Positions 1 to 9,914 of a stretch of 64,000 nt of DNA are shown one piece after another. Source of the DNA: Climacium dendroides (Eukaryota; Streptophyta; Bryopsida; Hypnales; Climaciaceae); contig OX467084.1 of NCBI GenBank assembly GCA_950106755.1, positions 30,011,213-30,075,212 on the forward strand. The letters run 5' to 3'. Position 1 is the stretch's first letter, and the number at the start of each line of letters is the position of its first letter. The position numbers were made by a program, and so were the translations under genes. The notes beneath the pieces are model-generated. The model did not search any database. It saw only the letters and a list, made by a program, of their open reading frames with translations, and was not told where the DNA came from.

Positions 1-1130
1 GAAACTCAAGGTTAGGATTAGGGTTTAGGATTTTAGCTAGGACTAAGGTTCCTCTTCATCATTTTTTATGTATCTTCCCTTCATAACCAATCCAAACAAT
101 CATGAGAAAGAGTGGATGAATCATTTGTATGTCAACTAAACAAGACATTAGATATAGTATAAGGGCTCTTTCTTAGAATTTTCTAGTTGGAATGCTTTAA
201 TATTTGTTTGGTATATGGCATTACTTTACTTTTGAAATTTACATATTATTAATTATATATCAATACTATATAGTAGACAAAAAGGACATAAAGGCAATTG
301 CAAAAAATTATTATTATTTTTGGCTCAAAATAGCTTAAATACTAGAATGTTGTGACTTTTGAAATAAAATTTATAAATATGAAATCAAATATGTATAATT
401 TGTAAAGCATTCAAAATAGTATGTGTGTAAAAATTCAAACTTAAAAAAATTTATTCCTAAAAGCTATGTAAATAAAAGAATGATGGAAAATGTAAGAAAA
501 TAGATACTTTGAAAATTGTTTGTTTAGAAAATAATAAAAAAATTCAAGAATACAAAATATAAAAATTCATTGTTTAAAACTTAAAGATGCTTCTTCTCAA
601 CCATTTGCATCTTTGGAGAAAAAATAATGTTCTTCACACATGCGCAATGGTACTACATTTTGAGCACATGTAGAAGGTGAAAATTTTATTATTTTTAGAA
701 AATTTCTTCATACTTAGGCTTGTGTAACTTTAGTAGAAGTCCTTCTATTCCAATTTTGACCTTCAAATTTGCATCTTGGATTAGAAACAATACTAAAACC
801 CTCCAAAATGGCTAAGGTAGATATCTGATTGGAGGTGGTTTTAAATTAGTATAATAATTTTAGAATATTAAAAAATTACTCAATGTCTAAAACTACATAT
901 CTTTATTTCAAATTTTATAGAAAAAGGTCATATGGCACAAAAGTTATGAACAAAAAACCACTTGTTCAAGGCCAAAGGAAAAAAAAGGACAAATGTTTCT
1001 TACAACAACCCATAACCACTTTATTGTATAAAGAACATGTTAGAAATATATTGGAACTAATTCAAAACAACAACATGCACAACAATATTACAAGGGAACC
1101 TCAATTAATTATGCAATCAAACCACACAAC
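1..1130. other. AT-rich intergenic DNA with telomere-like words at the edge
   Basis: The first 45 bases contain clustered GGTTAGGATTAGGGTTTAGG words, a degenerate version of the plant telomere unit TTTAGGG. There are too few units to call a telomeric tract. The rest is AT-rich, with short open frames of no recognisable content, so I see no gene here. Confidence 0.5.
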
Positions 1131-1139
1131 TACTAAGAT

Positions 1140-1487
1140 GGGCAATTTCGTTAAAATGGCAAAATTCTGCTATTTTGGTAGTTTTTACAGTTCAAAGTAG
1201 GCAGTCTGAAGTATACAATGGGTCATAGATGTCTAAAATCTATATCTTTTTTAGACAAGTGAAATCTACAATTGTGCTAGATGTCATTTTTACAATTCAG
1301 ATTGTACAATCTAAAATCTATAGTGTTCATAGATTTCTTAAATGTATAAAAGTCCAAGATTCCTAAAAACTATATCCTTCCTAGATGTCACTTTTACAAT
1401 TTAGAGTGGGCGGCATTTCTTCTACCTTAATGGGAAATTTCGTTAAAATGGCACGTGGAATGAAATTTCCCATTAAGGTAGAAGAAA
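1140..1487. repeat. Foldback/MITE-like segment related to the 2.5-kb MITE
   Basis: The segment starts with GGGCAATTTCGTTAAAATGG and ends in a hairpin whose arms (1416-1441 and 1462-1487) are perfectly complementary over 26 bp around a 20-nt loop. The hairpin arm and loop contain GGGAAATTTCGTTAAAATGG, the same terminal sequence as the MITE at 2513-2755. The outer ends GGGCAATTTC and GAAATTTCCC are inverted, which fits a rearranged member of that family. Element limits are approximate and no target duplication is clear. Confidence 0.5.
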
Positions 1488-1499
1488 ATAAATAACATA

Positions 1500-2000
1500 G
1501 AACTAAAGAAGAACCAACTCTTAGGGGGAGGTAAATCAATAAGATACCACCAAATCAACATGATGAGCACATATGATAGTATTTGCATTTTTAATTGCCA
1601 CAAATTACAACTAATAATATAATTACTATTAAATAACAAGGTTTGCTTCCATTAAATCATATTAGTAAATGGAAAGGGATTTTGAACAATAAAATTTACT
1701 ATGCATTATTTGGACAACGTAAAAATAGAATATGAATTTTCTAAATGCTACTGATAGGTATACCATAAATTGATACAAAGATATATTATTTAAACCTTGT
1801 ACATCCTCAAAATTAACATAACATTCAGTAGCTAAAGCAAAGGCTATCTTTCTTCTCTTCCAAGAATTTCATCCACAGGAAGTGGTGGCGCCAACTACTA
1901 AAACTAATTTAATTGGAGTCAGCTAAGCCCTCATTAATTGTTTCACTACTTTTATCTCTTATAGTCTGACATTTTTCGACATCTGGCCATGTAGCTACTG
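1500..2000. other. AT-rich intergenic DNA
   Basis: I see no gene, RNA or element terminus here. Confidence 0.5.
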
Positions 2001-2002
2001 AA

Positions 2003-2069
2003 TGGTGCCGAATATTCGGCACCACATCATCTAGCGGATGAAATGATGTCGAATATTCGGTACCATTCT
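2003..2069. repeat. Palindrome cluster
   Basis: Positions 2004-2023 read GGTGCCGAATATTCGGCACC, a perfect palindrome (extending to 22 bp at 2003-2024). About 20 bp downstream, 2046-2069 is a diverged inverted copy (GATGTCGAATATTCGGTACC...), so the whole stretch can fold back. It may be the tip of a small inverted-repeat element. It carries CpG in otherwise CpG-poor DNA. Confidence 0.6.
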
Positions 2070-2512
2070 ATTAGAGGGAAGGTAGACTCCTCTGTCTGCT
2101 ACTAAATGTTACGAATGTTTTCTTTCTAGGCAAGATCTTATATGTGATTTAATTTTTTTTATTATTGGTGGTTTGAATGTAAACACCTTACAAGTACAAG
2201 TAGGAAATTTGTGCTTGAATAAAATAGGTGAAACTTTGCATTGGGACTACAACTACAACCAATATTTGGCCCCATGAATCAATAGAAAACTTTTTAAAGG
2301 GGTAGAGACAAATAAAAATTATTCTCCTTTAAGATTCTTTAATTTTCACAAGTTTTTGAAGAAGAAACTAAAAAGGAAAGAGACAAAAATTGTTGACTTA
2401 TTTTTTGGGTGATTAAAAATAAATAAGATACATGTGAAGTTGGATATGTTTTACATAGACCAATAAGGGGTGGCTTGATTCTCCTATTTGCCCAATTTTT
2501 ACCTCCAATAAT

Positions 2513-2755
2513 GGGGAATTTCATTAAAATGGCAATTATTCCATGAAAATGGCACAAAAGGAGACTGCAAAATGGAAGGAATTCATAGAAAGATGGTACA
2601 AGGAGTGAAGAAACATGGGAGTTGTGTTGCAATTTGGACTTGTTGGGGACAAAATTGGCACATCTATGAGGTTGACATGCCGAGAAGTGCTGTGGTATAT
2701 GCTCTTGACTTGCATAAATGGCATGCGGAATATTGCCATTTTAATGAAATTTCCC
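2513..2755. mobile_element. MITE-A copy 1 (243 bp, inverted terminal repeats)
   Basis: The left end GGGGAATTTCATTAAAATGG and the right end (reverse complement GGGAAATTTCATTAAAATGG) form inverted repeats that continue into GCAAT(A)TTCC. The element is flanked on both sides by ATAAT (2508-2512 and 2756-2760), a plausible 5-bp target duplication. A full-length copy in the opposite orientation lies at about 61762-62002, which confirms a discrete mobile unit. The short open frames inside it on both strands are by-products of the repeat and not genes. Confidence 0.8.
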
Positions 2756-2760
2756 ATAAT

Positions 2761-3896
2761 ACTAGAAGGGGCTTACTTCATTAGTTTCCATTGTACTTGC
2801 GTTTGCTTGAAAATAATAACCTCGTATGCAAATTAGATAAAAATTTCAATGAATGGTTTTAATCCAAGACATAAAACATTATTAACACCTAGACCCTAGT
2901 AATGAAATACAAGCATTTGAAAAGACAAAAACAAACTAAAATGGTATTAAATAATTCAAGGTTAAAGTTCTATAATTATTGTCTCTCATCCCTTTAGTCT
3001 CATTCTTGAAAATTCTTAGATTTTTTTCAATCCTTAATTCTTGATACAAGATTTTTTTATATTAAGGTCTAGTAGATGAATATATATGGATAAATTAAAA
3101 AACCACTCAATATTTGTAGAACTAGAGGTTTGTGAAAAAATTATCCAATAAAAATGTAAGGATAAAATTTATATATAATATTGATATTTAAGTTTCATTC
3201 TTATATTTTAGATTAATTCATTTCTTATATTTTAGATTGATCAAATATATATATTAGTAGTCTGAAACTAGGGATTTAGTCTAAAACAAATCTATTATTA
3301 AAATGCTAGATAGTATTTAAAATAAGAGACAAAGTTTAGAAATGAAATTTATGGCTTAAAAAACTAACATATATATTTTTAAATAATCAAAATTTGAGCC
3401 ATTATAGAATGAATAGTAGCTGCAATCTAAATGATAATATGAGTGATAATAATAGAGCAAAGTAGTGATTGCAATAAGAGCTTTTATCTTATGAGCATAA
3501 AAACTATCATTACAAAGTGACTATTTTAGGTTTATGAAAATATCAATGTGGTCATTATAGGAAATTTGGACCCTATTTAAGACCAAATTTCTATGTGAAA
3601 ATGTATAATAAGAGAATTTTTTAAAAGTAATAAATAATAAAATAAATAGTTTATTTGTCCATATGATCACCTAGCATGTCATGTAGAACTAAGAACTAAA
3701 CTTTTAAAGGAAAAAAATTCCCTAGATTAGCACATTTGTGAGCACATCAGTACAGAAAGTCAAATGACCCTTTGGAAGCCCTAAATTTTTGTAATAATGT
3801 TGTTTTAGGAAAACAATCTCACCATTTCAAGTGAATAACATGAATACTATGAATGCACTTTATGTTGGTTTTGATGGGCCAAGTGACTCTTTTGGA
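2761..3896. other. AT-rich intergenic DNA
   Basis: No gene, repeat copy or RNA could be supported in this stretch. Confidence 0.5.
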
Positions 3897-3900
3897 TTAA

Positions 3901-4290
3901 CCTCTAAGTGCCCAAGGCACCAAATTTTAGTGTTGACAATTCTTTGAAGTTAAATGAGATCCAACTAAGTTTCTATTTTTAACAAATTCTTTTGAAGTCT
4001 AATTTTAGCCTAGTTTTAAAATCAAAATTCTAATTTTAAAAATGAATGATTATGATTTTTCTATTCAAGATTTTGTGAAAGGGTGTCCAATGCAATCTTG
4101 ATTTTTCGTACTATTGAAGGCTCTTGGAAATCAATGAGCCTCAAATATACTAAATCTTGAAGAAGAAATCACATTAGAAATTCATTTAAAGAAATTGTAG
4201 AGTAGATTTTGACAAGCCATAAATTGATTGGGGTTATGCATGTTAGGCTCTTCAACCTCATATTTTTTTGGTGTCCAATTTTTTAGATTT
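3901..4290 (+). mobile_element. TTAA-flanked element, left part (copy 1 of the 'AAGTGCCCAAGG' family)
   Basis: The sequence begins TTAA (3897-3900) followed by CCTCTAAGTGCCCAAGGCAC. It aligns collinearly, with moderate divergence, to 35356-35790, which also starts at TTAA with CCCCTAAATGCCCAAGGCAC. Shared interior words include GATTATGATTTTTCTATTCA and AAATCACATTAGAAATTCAT. No right terminus is recognised in either copy. The start resembles the other CCCYTAAAG / TTAA elements of this window. Confidence 0.6.
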
Positions 4291-4299
4291 GACATGCAA

Positions 4300-5450
4300 A
4301 AGAAAGTTGAAAGATTTAGTGCAAATTCCAAGAAACTCTAAACAAATCTTGGGCATTTATTAGGAATTAAAATATCATCATATGACACTTAAAAAGTTTA
4401 TAATAAACTCATATATGCTTTTGTTTTAAAATATAATTTCAATTGCCATGATCATTTCTAATTATGTAACTTCTAATTGGTGGTGGTATGGTGAGGATTT
4501 AACAACTCCCAAATTCCAACCATCTTATATTGGATTATGAAAACACTTAATTTCTAAGTACTCAACCATTCACTAGATGGATGATAAATGTTGTATAATG
4601 TGTACTTCATCTAATTACTATTCATTGAAGAAACTTAAAAAAGAATCATGTAGTATATTAGTAGATAAATTAGGTTGTTTGCTCTATTTGTTTGTTTTGT
4701 TTGTAATGATGAGATCTTTAGAACCATATATCTAAGCTTAGTTGTGTTCTTAGTACTATTAAAAAGCTTAGTTGTGTTCTTAGTTCATACACATCTCTTC
4801 ACTTTGTTTTGTGGCATTTCAACTCATAATAGAAAATATATAGAATTTTGAAGTTTTTATGAATTAAAAAATTAAAAATTATTATTATTATTATAATATT
4901 ATAACAATAGAAAGAAGAAAGAATGGTCTATATGAATCTATGCTATAAAAACATTGGAAGAGTTTTCATTATTTTTCAAAAGTAATCTTACTATCTTTAG
5001 GTCAATCACTTAGATGTTAATAAAATGTTGAAATTTTAAAGTGGACTTGACTGCAATAATTTATTCAAAATGCATTCAAATAAGGGTTTGAGCATGGTTC
5101 CTATAATTGAAGTGCAAAAGCTTCGGTCTAGTCTTGTTGGTAGTTGAAAGGGGATTCTAAAATGCAATTTTTTGCAATATCTACGTATTTTCAATGAGTT
5201 GAATTAGGTATACCTAAAATTGACCCTATGTTCTAGTGTATGGAGATTGTACATTTTAGGTAAGAATCTAGATAGGACCCTTTTAGTCTTTTACAAATAG
5301 GTCACAATTAAGTCTTGGATGTTTTTGAGGAGACATTGTCAAAAACCACAAAGCCAATCTAGTGACCTTAAAAAATCATCCCTTTTGATACTTTATGACA
5401 TCATCTATTTTTAAAAAAACTCAAAAGTACTCATTGGAGGTCAAACTACT
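4300..5450. other. AT-rich intergenic DNA with a short tandem duplication
   Basis: AAGCTTAGTTGTGTTCTTAG occurs twice within 4734-4785. Nothing else is recognisable, and no gene is supported. Confidence 0.5.
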
Positions 5451-5593
5451 GTGCAAGATCTCTCTTTTTCTCACAAAATTCCAAAGATGAGCAATTGCAC
5501 TTCTGTCCTACATAGAAGATTCTTTGTCATCCATCGGACAAACAACATCCTCCTTGTCGTTCCCAAATAATAGGACAAATCAGTGCAGGTGCG

Positions 5594-6121
5594 TTGTTGC
5601 TCCAAGGCAGGTTCAATTCCAAATCCCCACGCAGTGACATCCGATCTTCTCACCCTCAAACTGACGCCTGGGATGAAAAGCTCAGTCTGTCTTCCCCCAC
5701 CAGAGGCCTCGCAAAGCTTTGGGAGCAAGCACTCTGCAAGGGCCAACTGAATAATAAGGCCGGCGGTTCCAACTTCCAAGTGTTGCAGGAAATGCAGGCA
5801 CTGTTGCCGAGGATATGGCGCAATAGGGTAGAGTACTTATTTAGTACTCCGGAGTACTATTATTATACTATTACAAGACTACTCTCACATACATCACTGC
5901 ATCCTCTAATGCATCCTGCATACTTGCACTCAGTCGTGGTTTGCCGCTTCTTCCGGGGCCCGCCCGCCGAGACCGCCCTGAGAGGAGGGGTTGCCGTGGG
6001 GTTGCCGTGCTCAAGCAGGCACTGGAGCCTCTCTTGTCATTCGGATGCCAACCCAGTTGCAGTTCCCAGTTCCAGCAATGTTGCGGAATGGAGCCTCCGA
6101 ACTGACCGTTCAGTTCGCTAG
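5594..6121 (+). other. Unrecognised open frame, 175 codons, in GC island 1
   Basis: This is the longest open frame of the island. The predicted product is Ser/Pro/Arg-rich with no motif, signal peptide or membrane segment that I recognise. The opposite strand is also open over much of the interval (5471-5779 and 5871-6137), which is common in GC-richer DNA and weakens the case for coding. An 18-bp palindrome centred on TCCGGA (5842-5859) lies inside the frame. I regard this as more likely noncoding. Confidence 0.15.
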
Positions 6122-7051
6122 CATACCTGTCGATCAAACATCAAGTTAACGTCTACAGCATCAAGTTGCCTCAACAGTAGTGAGCACAAGAATCATCGTA
6201 GCTTTCTTGCATGTTTGGGGAAGCAGCTGACATCGCCTAGCGTGGTAAGTTTGTTGATTCCATCTACTTCCTAAGCGTAATAAGTTGCACCTCCGTTGGA
6301 CTGGTCCTGTTATCACCCCTCAACCTCGTTGCTAGCTAGCTAGCTGGGTGCAGTGATCGAAGAACTCAGAGATAATCAACTAAAGGAGACCTCGATTGAT
6401 TGGATATGAGGGTTCCCGACTTTTCAGGCTTGCGACACGTACTTTCGGGCCTGGCCTAGACGTGTCAGTGCCATTCAATACGATGCTGGCAAGGAGGTTT
6501 CTGAGGTGGAGTATGTCTGTCTATGTTAGGTCATCTCTCTCAGCGGAAGCTCACCAACTAGTTGTGGTATCAATCACTAGTTAGATTTCCTAGTTTTGAC
6601 TGTTCAGTAAGGTGTCGTCGATCAGTGCATTCAGCGGTCTGCGACGAACATGGTCATGTTGTGCAGATAATGAAACTGTGAAGTTTGGCTTTCGGAGGCT
6701 GACACTTGGATCTGTCGGCTTGGGACAAGTTGACCAGATTAGAGGACTAGAGAAAATTCAACTTTCTCTTTGAGAAATTAAACACATTAAGAATGAATTG
6801 GAATGGTGTGTAAGTGAATGGCGGCAATGAGCTAGGGACGGACGTTGTCATGTCAGGCTAACATGATCTTCCTTGCAGTGATTGCAGTTTGAATAGGTTT
6901 GTCAAGTGTGCTCTTTTCATGTGATGCATACCTCTGTGAGAGAGTTCCATTTTGGTGCCACGCACCGTTACTTGCATGGAACAATACGAAGAGAGTCTGA
7001 AGTAAGTGTCGTTTTGTTAAGGAAGTATGTGGGTTTGCACTAGTCTCTGAA

Positions 7052-7288
7052 ATGAAGATGCAATTATGGCTTCTCGGCCTGACGCTCACCTTCCTTGTGC
7101 TGAACAGCCTTCGACCGCTTGCAGTTTCCAGTCACTGCATGGTTTTCAACTTTCTTGAATCATCTGCAATCAGTACGTACGTACCATCCAAGGCAATGAG
7201 TATTTGCAGGTATGTGATAACTCTGTGCTGCAGTTCAACGGGCAGTTCAAGCTCTGACCATCTTGTTATGAGCTCTCACTTCTCCTGA
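7052..7288 (+). other. Candidate small secreted peptide frame (unproven)
   Basis: The 78-codon frame begins MKMQLWLLGLTLTFLVLNSL. It has a short basic start, a strong hydrophobic core and a small-residue region around residues 25-27, as in a signal peptide. The remainder has several cysteines and many serines and shows no family resemblance that I can name. A CAG/GTATGT splice-donor-like site near 7208 could end an exon after about 52 codons. No upstream promoter or downstream partner exon is evident. The evidence is one hydrophobic stretch in a short frame, so chance is a serious alternative. Confidence 0.2.
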
Positions 7289-7984
7289 GTCAGTTTCAAA
7301 GTCATAACCATGTGCAGCAGATTGAACTTCTCCTGAGGATTTCCAGAACCCTGCTCAGCTATATCGTCCAACATCAAAGGTTTAATCATTTTTTTTATTA
7401 GAATGTCTGCACAGACTTGAAGGTAGGGGCCGGAGTCAATTAATCATAGCTCAGCCAGACTTTTCGATCGACTGAGGTATCGTTAATTGTTTTAAGCATA
7501 GTTTCGAGATCCTTTTTCTTTTATCATTATTAATTAATCGTTTTTAATCCAGTCAGAAAGGACAGGGTATTGAATCAGATAGACTAAAATTGCAAAACTA
7601 ATTAGCAAAGACGCAGTCCCAAAGATTTTAACTTGGAATATTCGCTGTTCTTCGAAACGAACTAACAACGGTACGAAGCTACTAGCTACTACTTGTAGCG
7701 GAGAAAGAAAGAATCAAGCAAAGGCGACACACAATCTTAAGCTTAGAAATGTCTCTTCTACCGGATAGCTTGTCAAGCCTTTTTCAATTTGTATGACCTC
7801 GTTGAAACGTCAGTTTCGTAATACTGGCTTATTCAGAGCCTAGTGCAATTGTGACATTTATCTACACAACATGAAGCTCTGGAAACTAGGACCGGTACAG
7901 ATTGACTCAGCGGATTGACTTGTTGCAAAATCGTGAATTTTCCCCAATTGATGATGCGACAAAACGTGTGTACACCTTTGTATC

Positions 7985-8094
7985 TTCAATTTCGTTAAAT
8001 TTACGGTTAACCGCGCCACACCGCCTGATTAATTGTGAAGATATATGTAACAATTTTTGGTTTGTGGAGTATCTCCAATTTAACGAAATTGACG
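7985..8094. repeat. Inverted repeat ending in AATTTAACGAAATTGA
   Basis: TCAATTTCGTTAAATT at 7986-8001 and AATTTAACGAAATTGA at 8077-8092 are exact reverse complements enclosing about 75 bp. The arms resemble the MITE-A terminus (AATTTCRTTAAA), and two further single arms occur at 9392-9410 and 9986-10004. Confidence 0.6.
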
Positions 8095-8220
8095 TTTTGT
8101 ACAATGATTCGATCAGAGTCATCCTTCTCCAGGAAGTTCGTCAATACTGCTGTAACTGCCTCTGAGAATCCAACTCTTCTCATTATAAGAGTTAAGGAAG
8201 ATGACACATGTAAGAAGAGA

Positions 8221-8347
8221 GACGAGCCAGCCTAAGGGTTTACTCTAGATATGATTGCATGGTAGCATATATGGAGTAAACCCTTAGGCTGGCTCGTCTG
8301 TATCTCATATATGGTACCATACAATCATATCTAGAGTAAACCCTTAG
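8221..8347. repeat. Compound hairpin: one sequence with two alternative complementary partners
   Basis: Arm A (8221-8245) is perfectly complementary over 25 bp to arm B (8274-8298), with a 28-nt loop. The overlapping stretch 8232-8273 is also complementary to arm C (8306-8347) over 42 nt with two mismatches. All three arms share the core CTAAGGGTTTACTC or its complement. A transcript could form either a short A:B or a longer A:C hairpin. Such near-perfect arms are typical of a recent foldback insertion or of a precursor for small RNAs. No mature small RNA can be read from sequence alone. Confidence 0.8.
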
Positions 8348-8354
8348 TTCCCCA

Positions 8355-8612
8355 GTGAAGGCTCAAAGTGAAAATAAATCTCAGGCGAGGAATGAACTAC
8401 TGAAGTTGATGGTCCAAGAAGGAGAACTAACTTGGATATTAGAACACTGGAACTCACTTCGAGCAGTGCCTCTACAAGCTAAGGGTGTTGTAGTCGATAG
8501 ATATCTGACACTTGTAATCCAGCTTTTGATCCGTAAACCCACCCTGTCTTGGCTCGATGACGATGCCGTATTCTGGTCTCGACTTTGGACTCTGTTCAAA
8601 TTCATACTTTGA
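8355..8612 (+). other. Unrecognised open frame, 85 codons
   Basis: It follows directly after the compound hairpin. The product is amphipathic, with a plausible helical middle (residues about 15-70), but I recognise no family. The opposite strand is also largely open, so coding status is doubtful. Confidence 0.15.
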
Positions 8613-9017
8613 GTGTTTCATTATCCTGTTAAGATTATTTTGACGTTGTGATGGGTGCTCTTCTGACTTCTTCATCTTGTTGTCTGATTGTTCGTCGCTC
8701 ACTTCATCCTGTCCAACGTTGCAGAATTTCCAGAACATAGGGAGATCATTCTTGCTTCCCTGACGGAAATATCAGAAGTTTGCGAGGTGATGTTGCACTA
8801 GGAACGAGAAATCCGGGAGAAACTCCTAACAGGGAAAAGCAGCGGCAAAAATTTTCCTGTTTTCAACACTTTAAACTAGCCGGGAATGGCAACCTGGGAA
8901 CCGGATAAAATTTCCCTGTGGAAAGGAAGCCCACAGGTCCTATCGACAAGCATCATGCATGGTCCTGTTCTCGGCGTAGCCTTGAACCCTGTTCAGAGAA
9001 TTGTGGGTTCAGCAGGG

Positions 9018-9064
9018 GCTTGCATACCACCTACAAAGAACTGCTTCGTAGGTGGTATGCAAGC
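9018..9064. repeat. Perfect 17-bp hairpin
   Basis: GCTTGCATACCACCTAC (9018-9034) and its exact reverse complement (9048-9064) enclose a 13-nt loop. There is no U-tract after it that would suggest a terminator. The arms do not match the termini of the TTAA elements. Confidence 0.75.
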
Positions 9065-9391
9065 CTATACTGGATTCACTTCTTGCCATCCACAACTTCA
9101 AAAATGGGAAGACACTGACAACTAGGGTAGGACTTATCTCAAACAGCCTGTACTAGCAATATGGAAGAGAGACACATCAAGATCGTCGGCAACTAGCTAA
9201 GCTCCAAAGGTAAGCGTCTCCTCGATCATTGTACATAGTGCATGCAATCTTCTATGTCGATAAATAAATTGGAGAAAAAAATTGTGATATTCATCTACAA
9301 TAGACTCTGAGTGATTGAAAACTAGGATTGGTATGGTATAGATTTACGTCTCAGGCGGCGAGGCTGGAAGTGCCAAGGTCGTCGAATTTTG

Positions 9392-9410
9392 CCAAGTTCA
9401 CGAAATTGAC
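9392..9410 (+). repeat. 19-bp motif CCAAnTTCACGAAATTGAC, copy in GC island 1
   Basis: CCAAGTTCACGAAATTGAC recurs as CCAATTTCACGAAATTGAC at 9986-10004 and, with TTAA in place of TTCA, at 8076-8094; 7985-8002 is an inverted partner. Upstream flanks of the 9.39 and 9.99 kb copies also align loosely (GGCTTGAAG/GGCTGGAAG then TGCCAA), so these are diverged copies of a longer unit. Confidence 0.55.
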
Positions 9411-9704
9411 TTCACAGAACTTGTGAATTGAGGCAGAGTTAATTAATTATGCTTGTTATGTACTTAAAATGTCCACCTGGAGATGAGCTTACTTTTCTTA
9501 ATTCTTTGGTATTTATCCTCTCATATTGTATGGTGCTAAAGTGTGCTAGCTTTCGAGTACCGACACTTTTGACTGGCGGTAGTCAGGTACAGATGCCCTC
9601 TTCGGGGAATAGAAACAGGAAGAGATAAGTTATGAATAACGTCAGTTTGTTATTAGATTGGAGCGATTCAGAAAATTGTCACATTCCTCTGTGCAAATCT
9701 TTAA

Positions 9705-9914
9705 CCCTGGAACGATGCGGCGGCGGCCTACTAAAGGTGTTCTATGGATGACAGAAGTGCCCTGGGCAGGTGTTCATCCTTGGAAATTTGTGTCAAAGGT
9801 AGGTCTTACAGAAGTTTGACCTACAATGAGAGCTCTTGGAAGTTTTTTTAAGGAAATGATTCACAGGGTACCCGAAAGGATGATTTCCACGGTGAACAGC
9901 CCGGTGATCTAGGG
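9705..9914. mobile_element. TTAA MITE-B copy 1 (210 bp), GC-rich version
   Basis: The element runs CCCTGGAACG...CTAGGG and is bounded by TTAA at 9701-9704 and 9915-9918. Its interior aligns with the copies at 46816-47037 and 55724-55944; shared words include GATGATTTCCACGGTGA near the right end and a stretch around AGTTTGACCTACAATGAGAG. This copy keeps many C and G positions that are T or A in the other two. Confidence 0.75.

Noticed and set aside
883..1200. 105-codon plus-strand frame
   Set aside because: It is Lys/Asn/Thr-rich with no motif, and its last 20 codons fall inside the MITE-A-like terminal sequence, so it is a chance frame running into a repeat.
9705..9914. Reading MITE-B as a PIF/Harbinger (Tourist) MITE with a TTA/TAA target
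   Set aside because: TTAA occurs on both sides in all three copies; a 3-bp TWA target would need TTA on one side and TAA on the other, which is not a direct repeat. Not fully excluded without empty sites.
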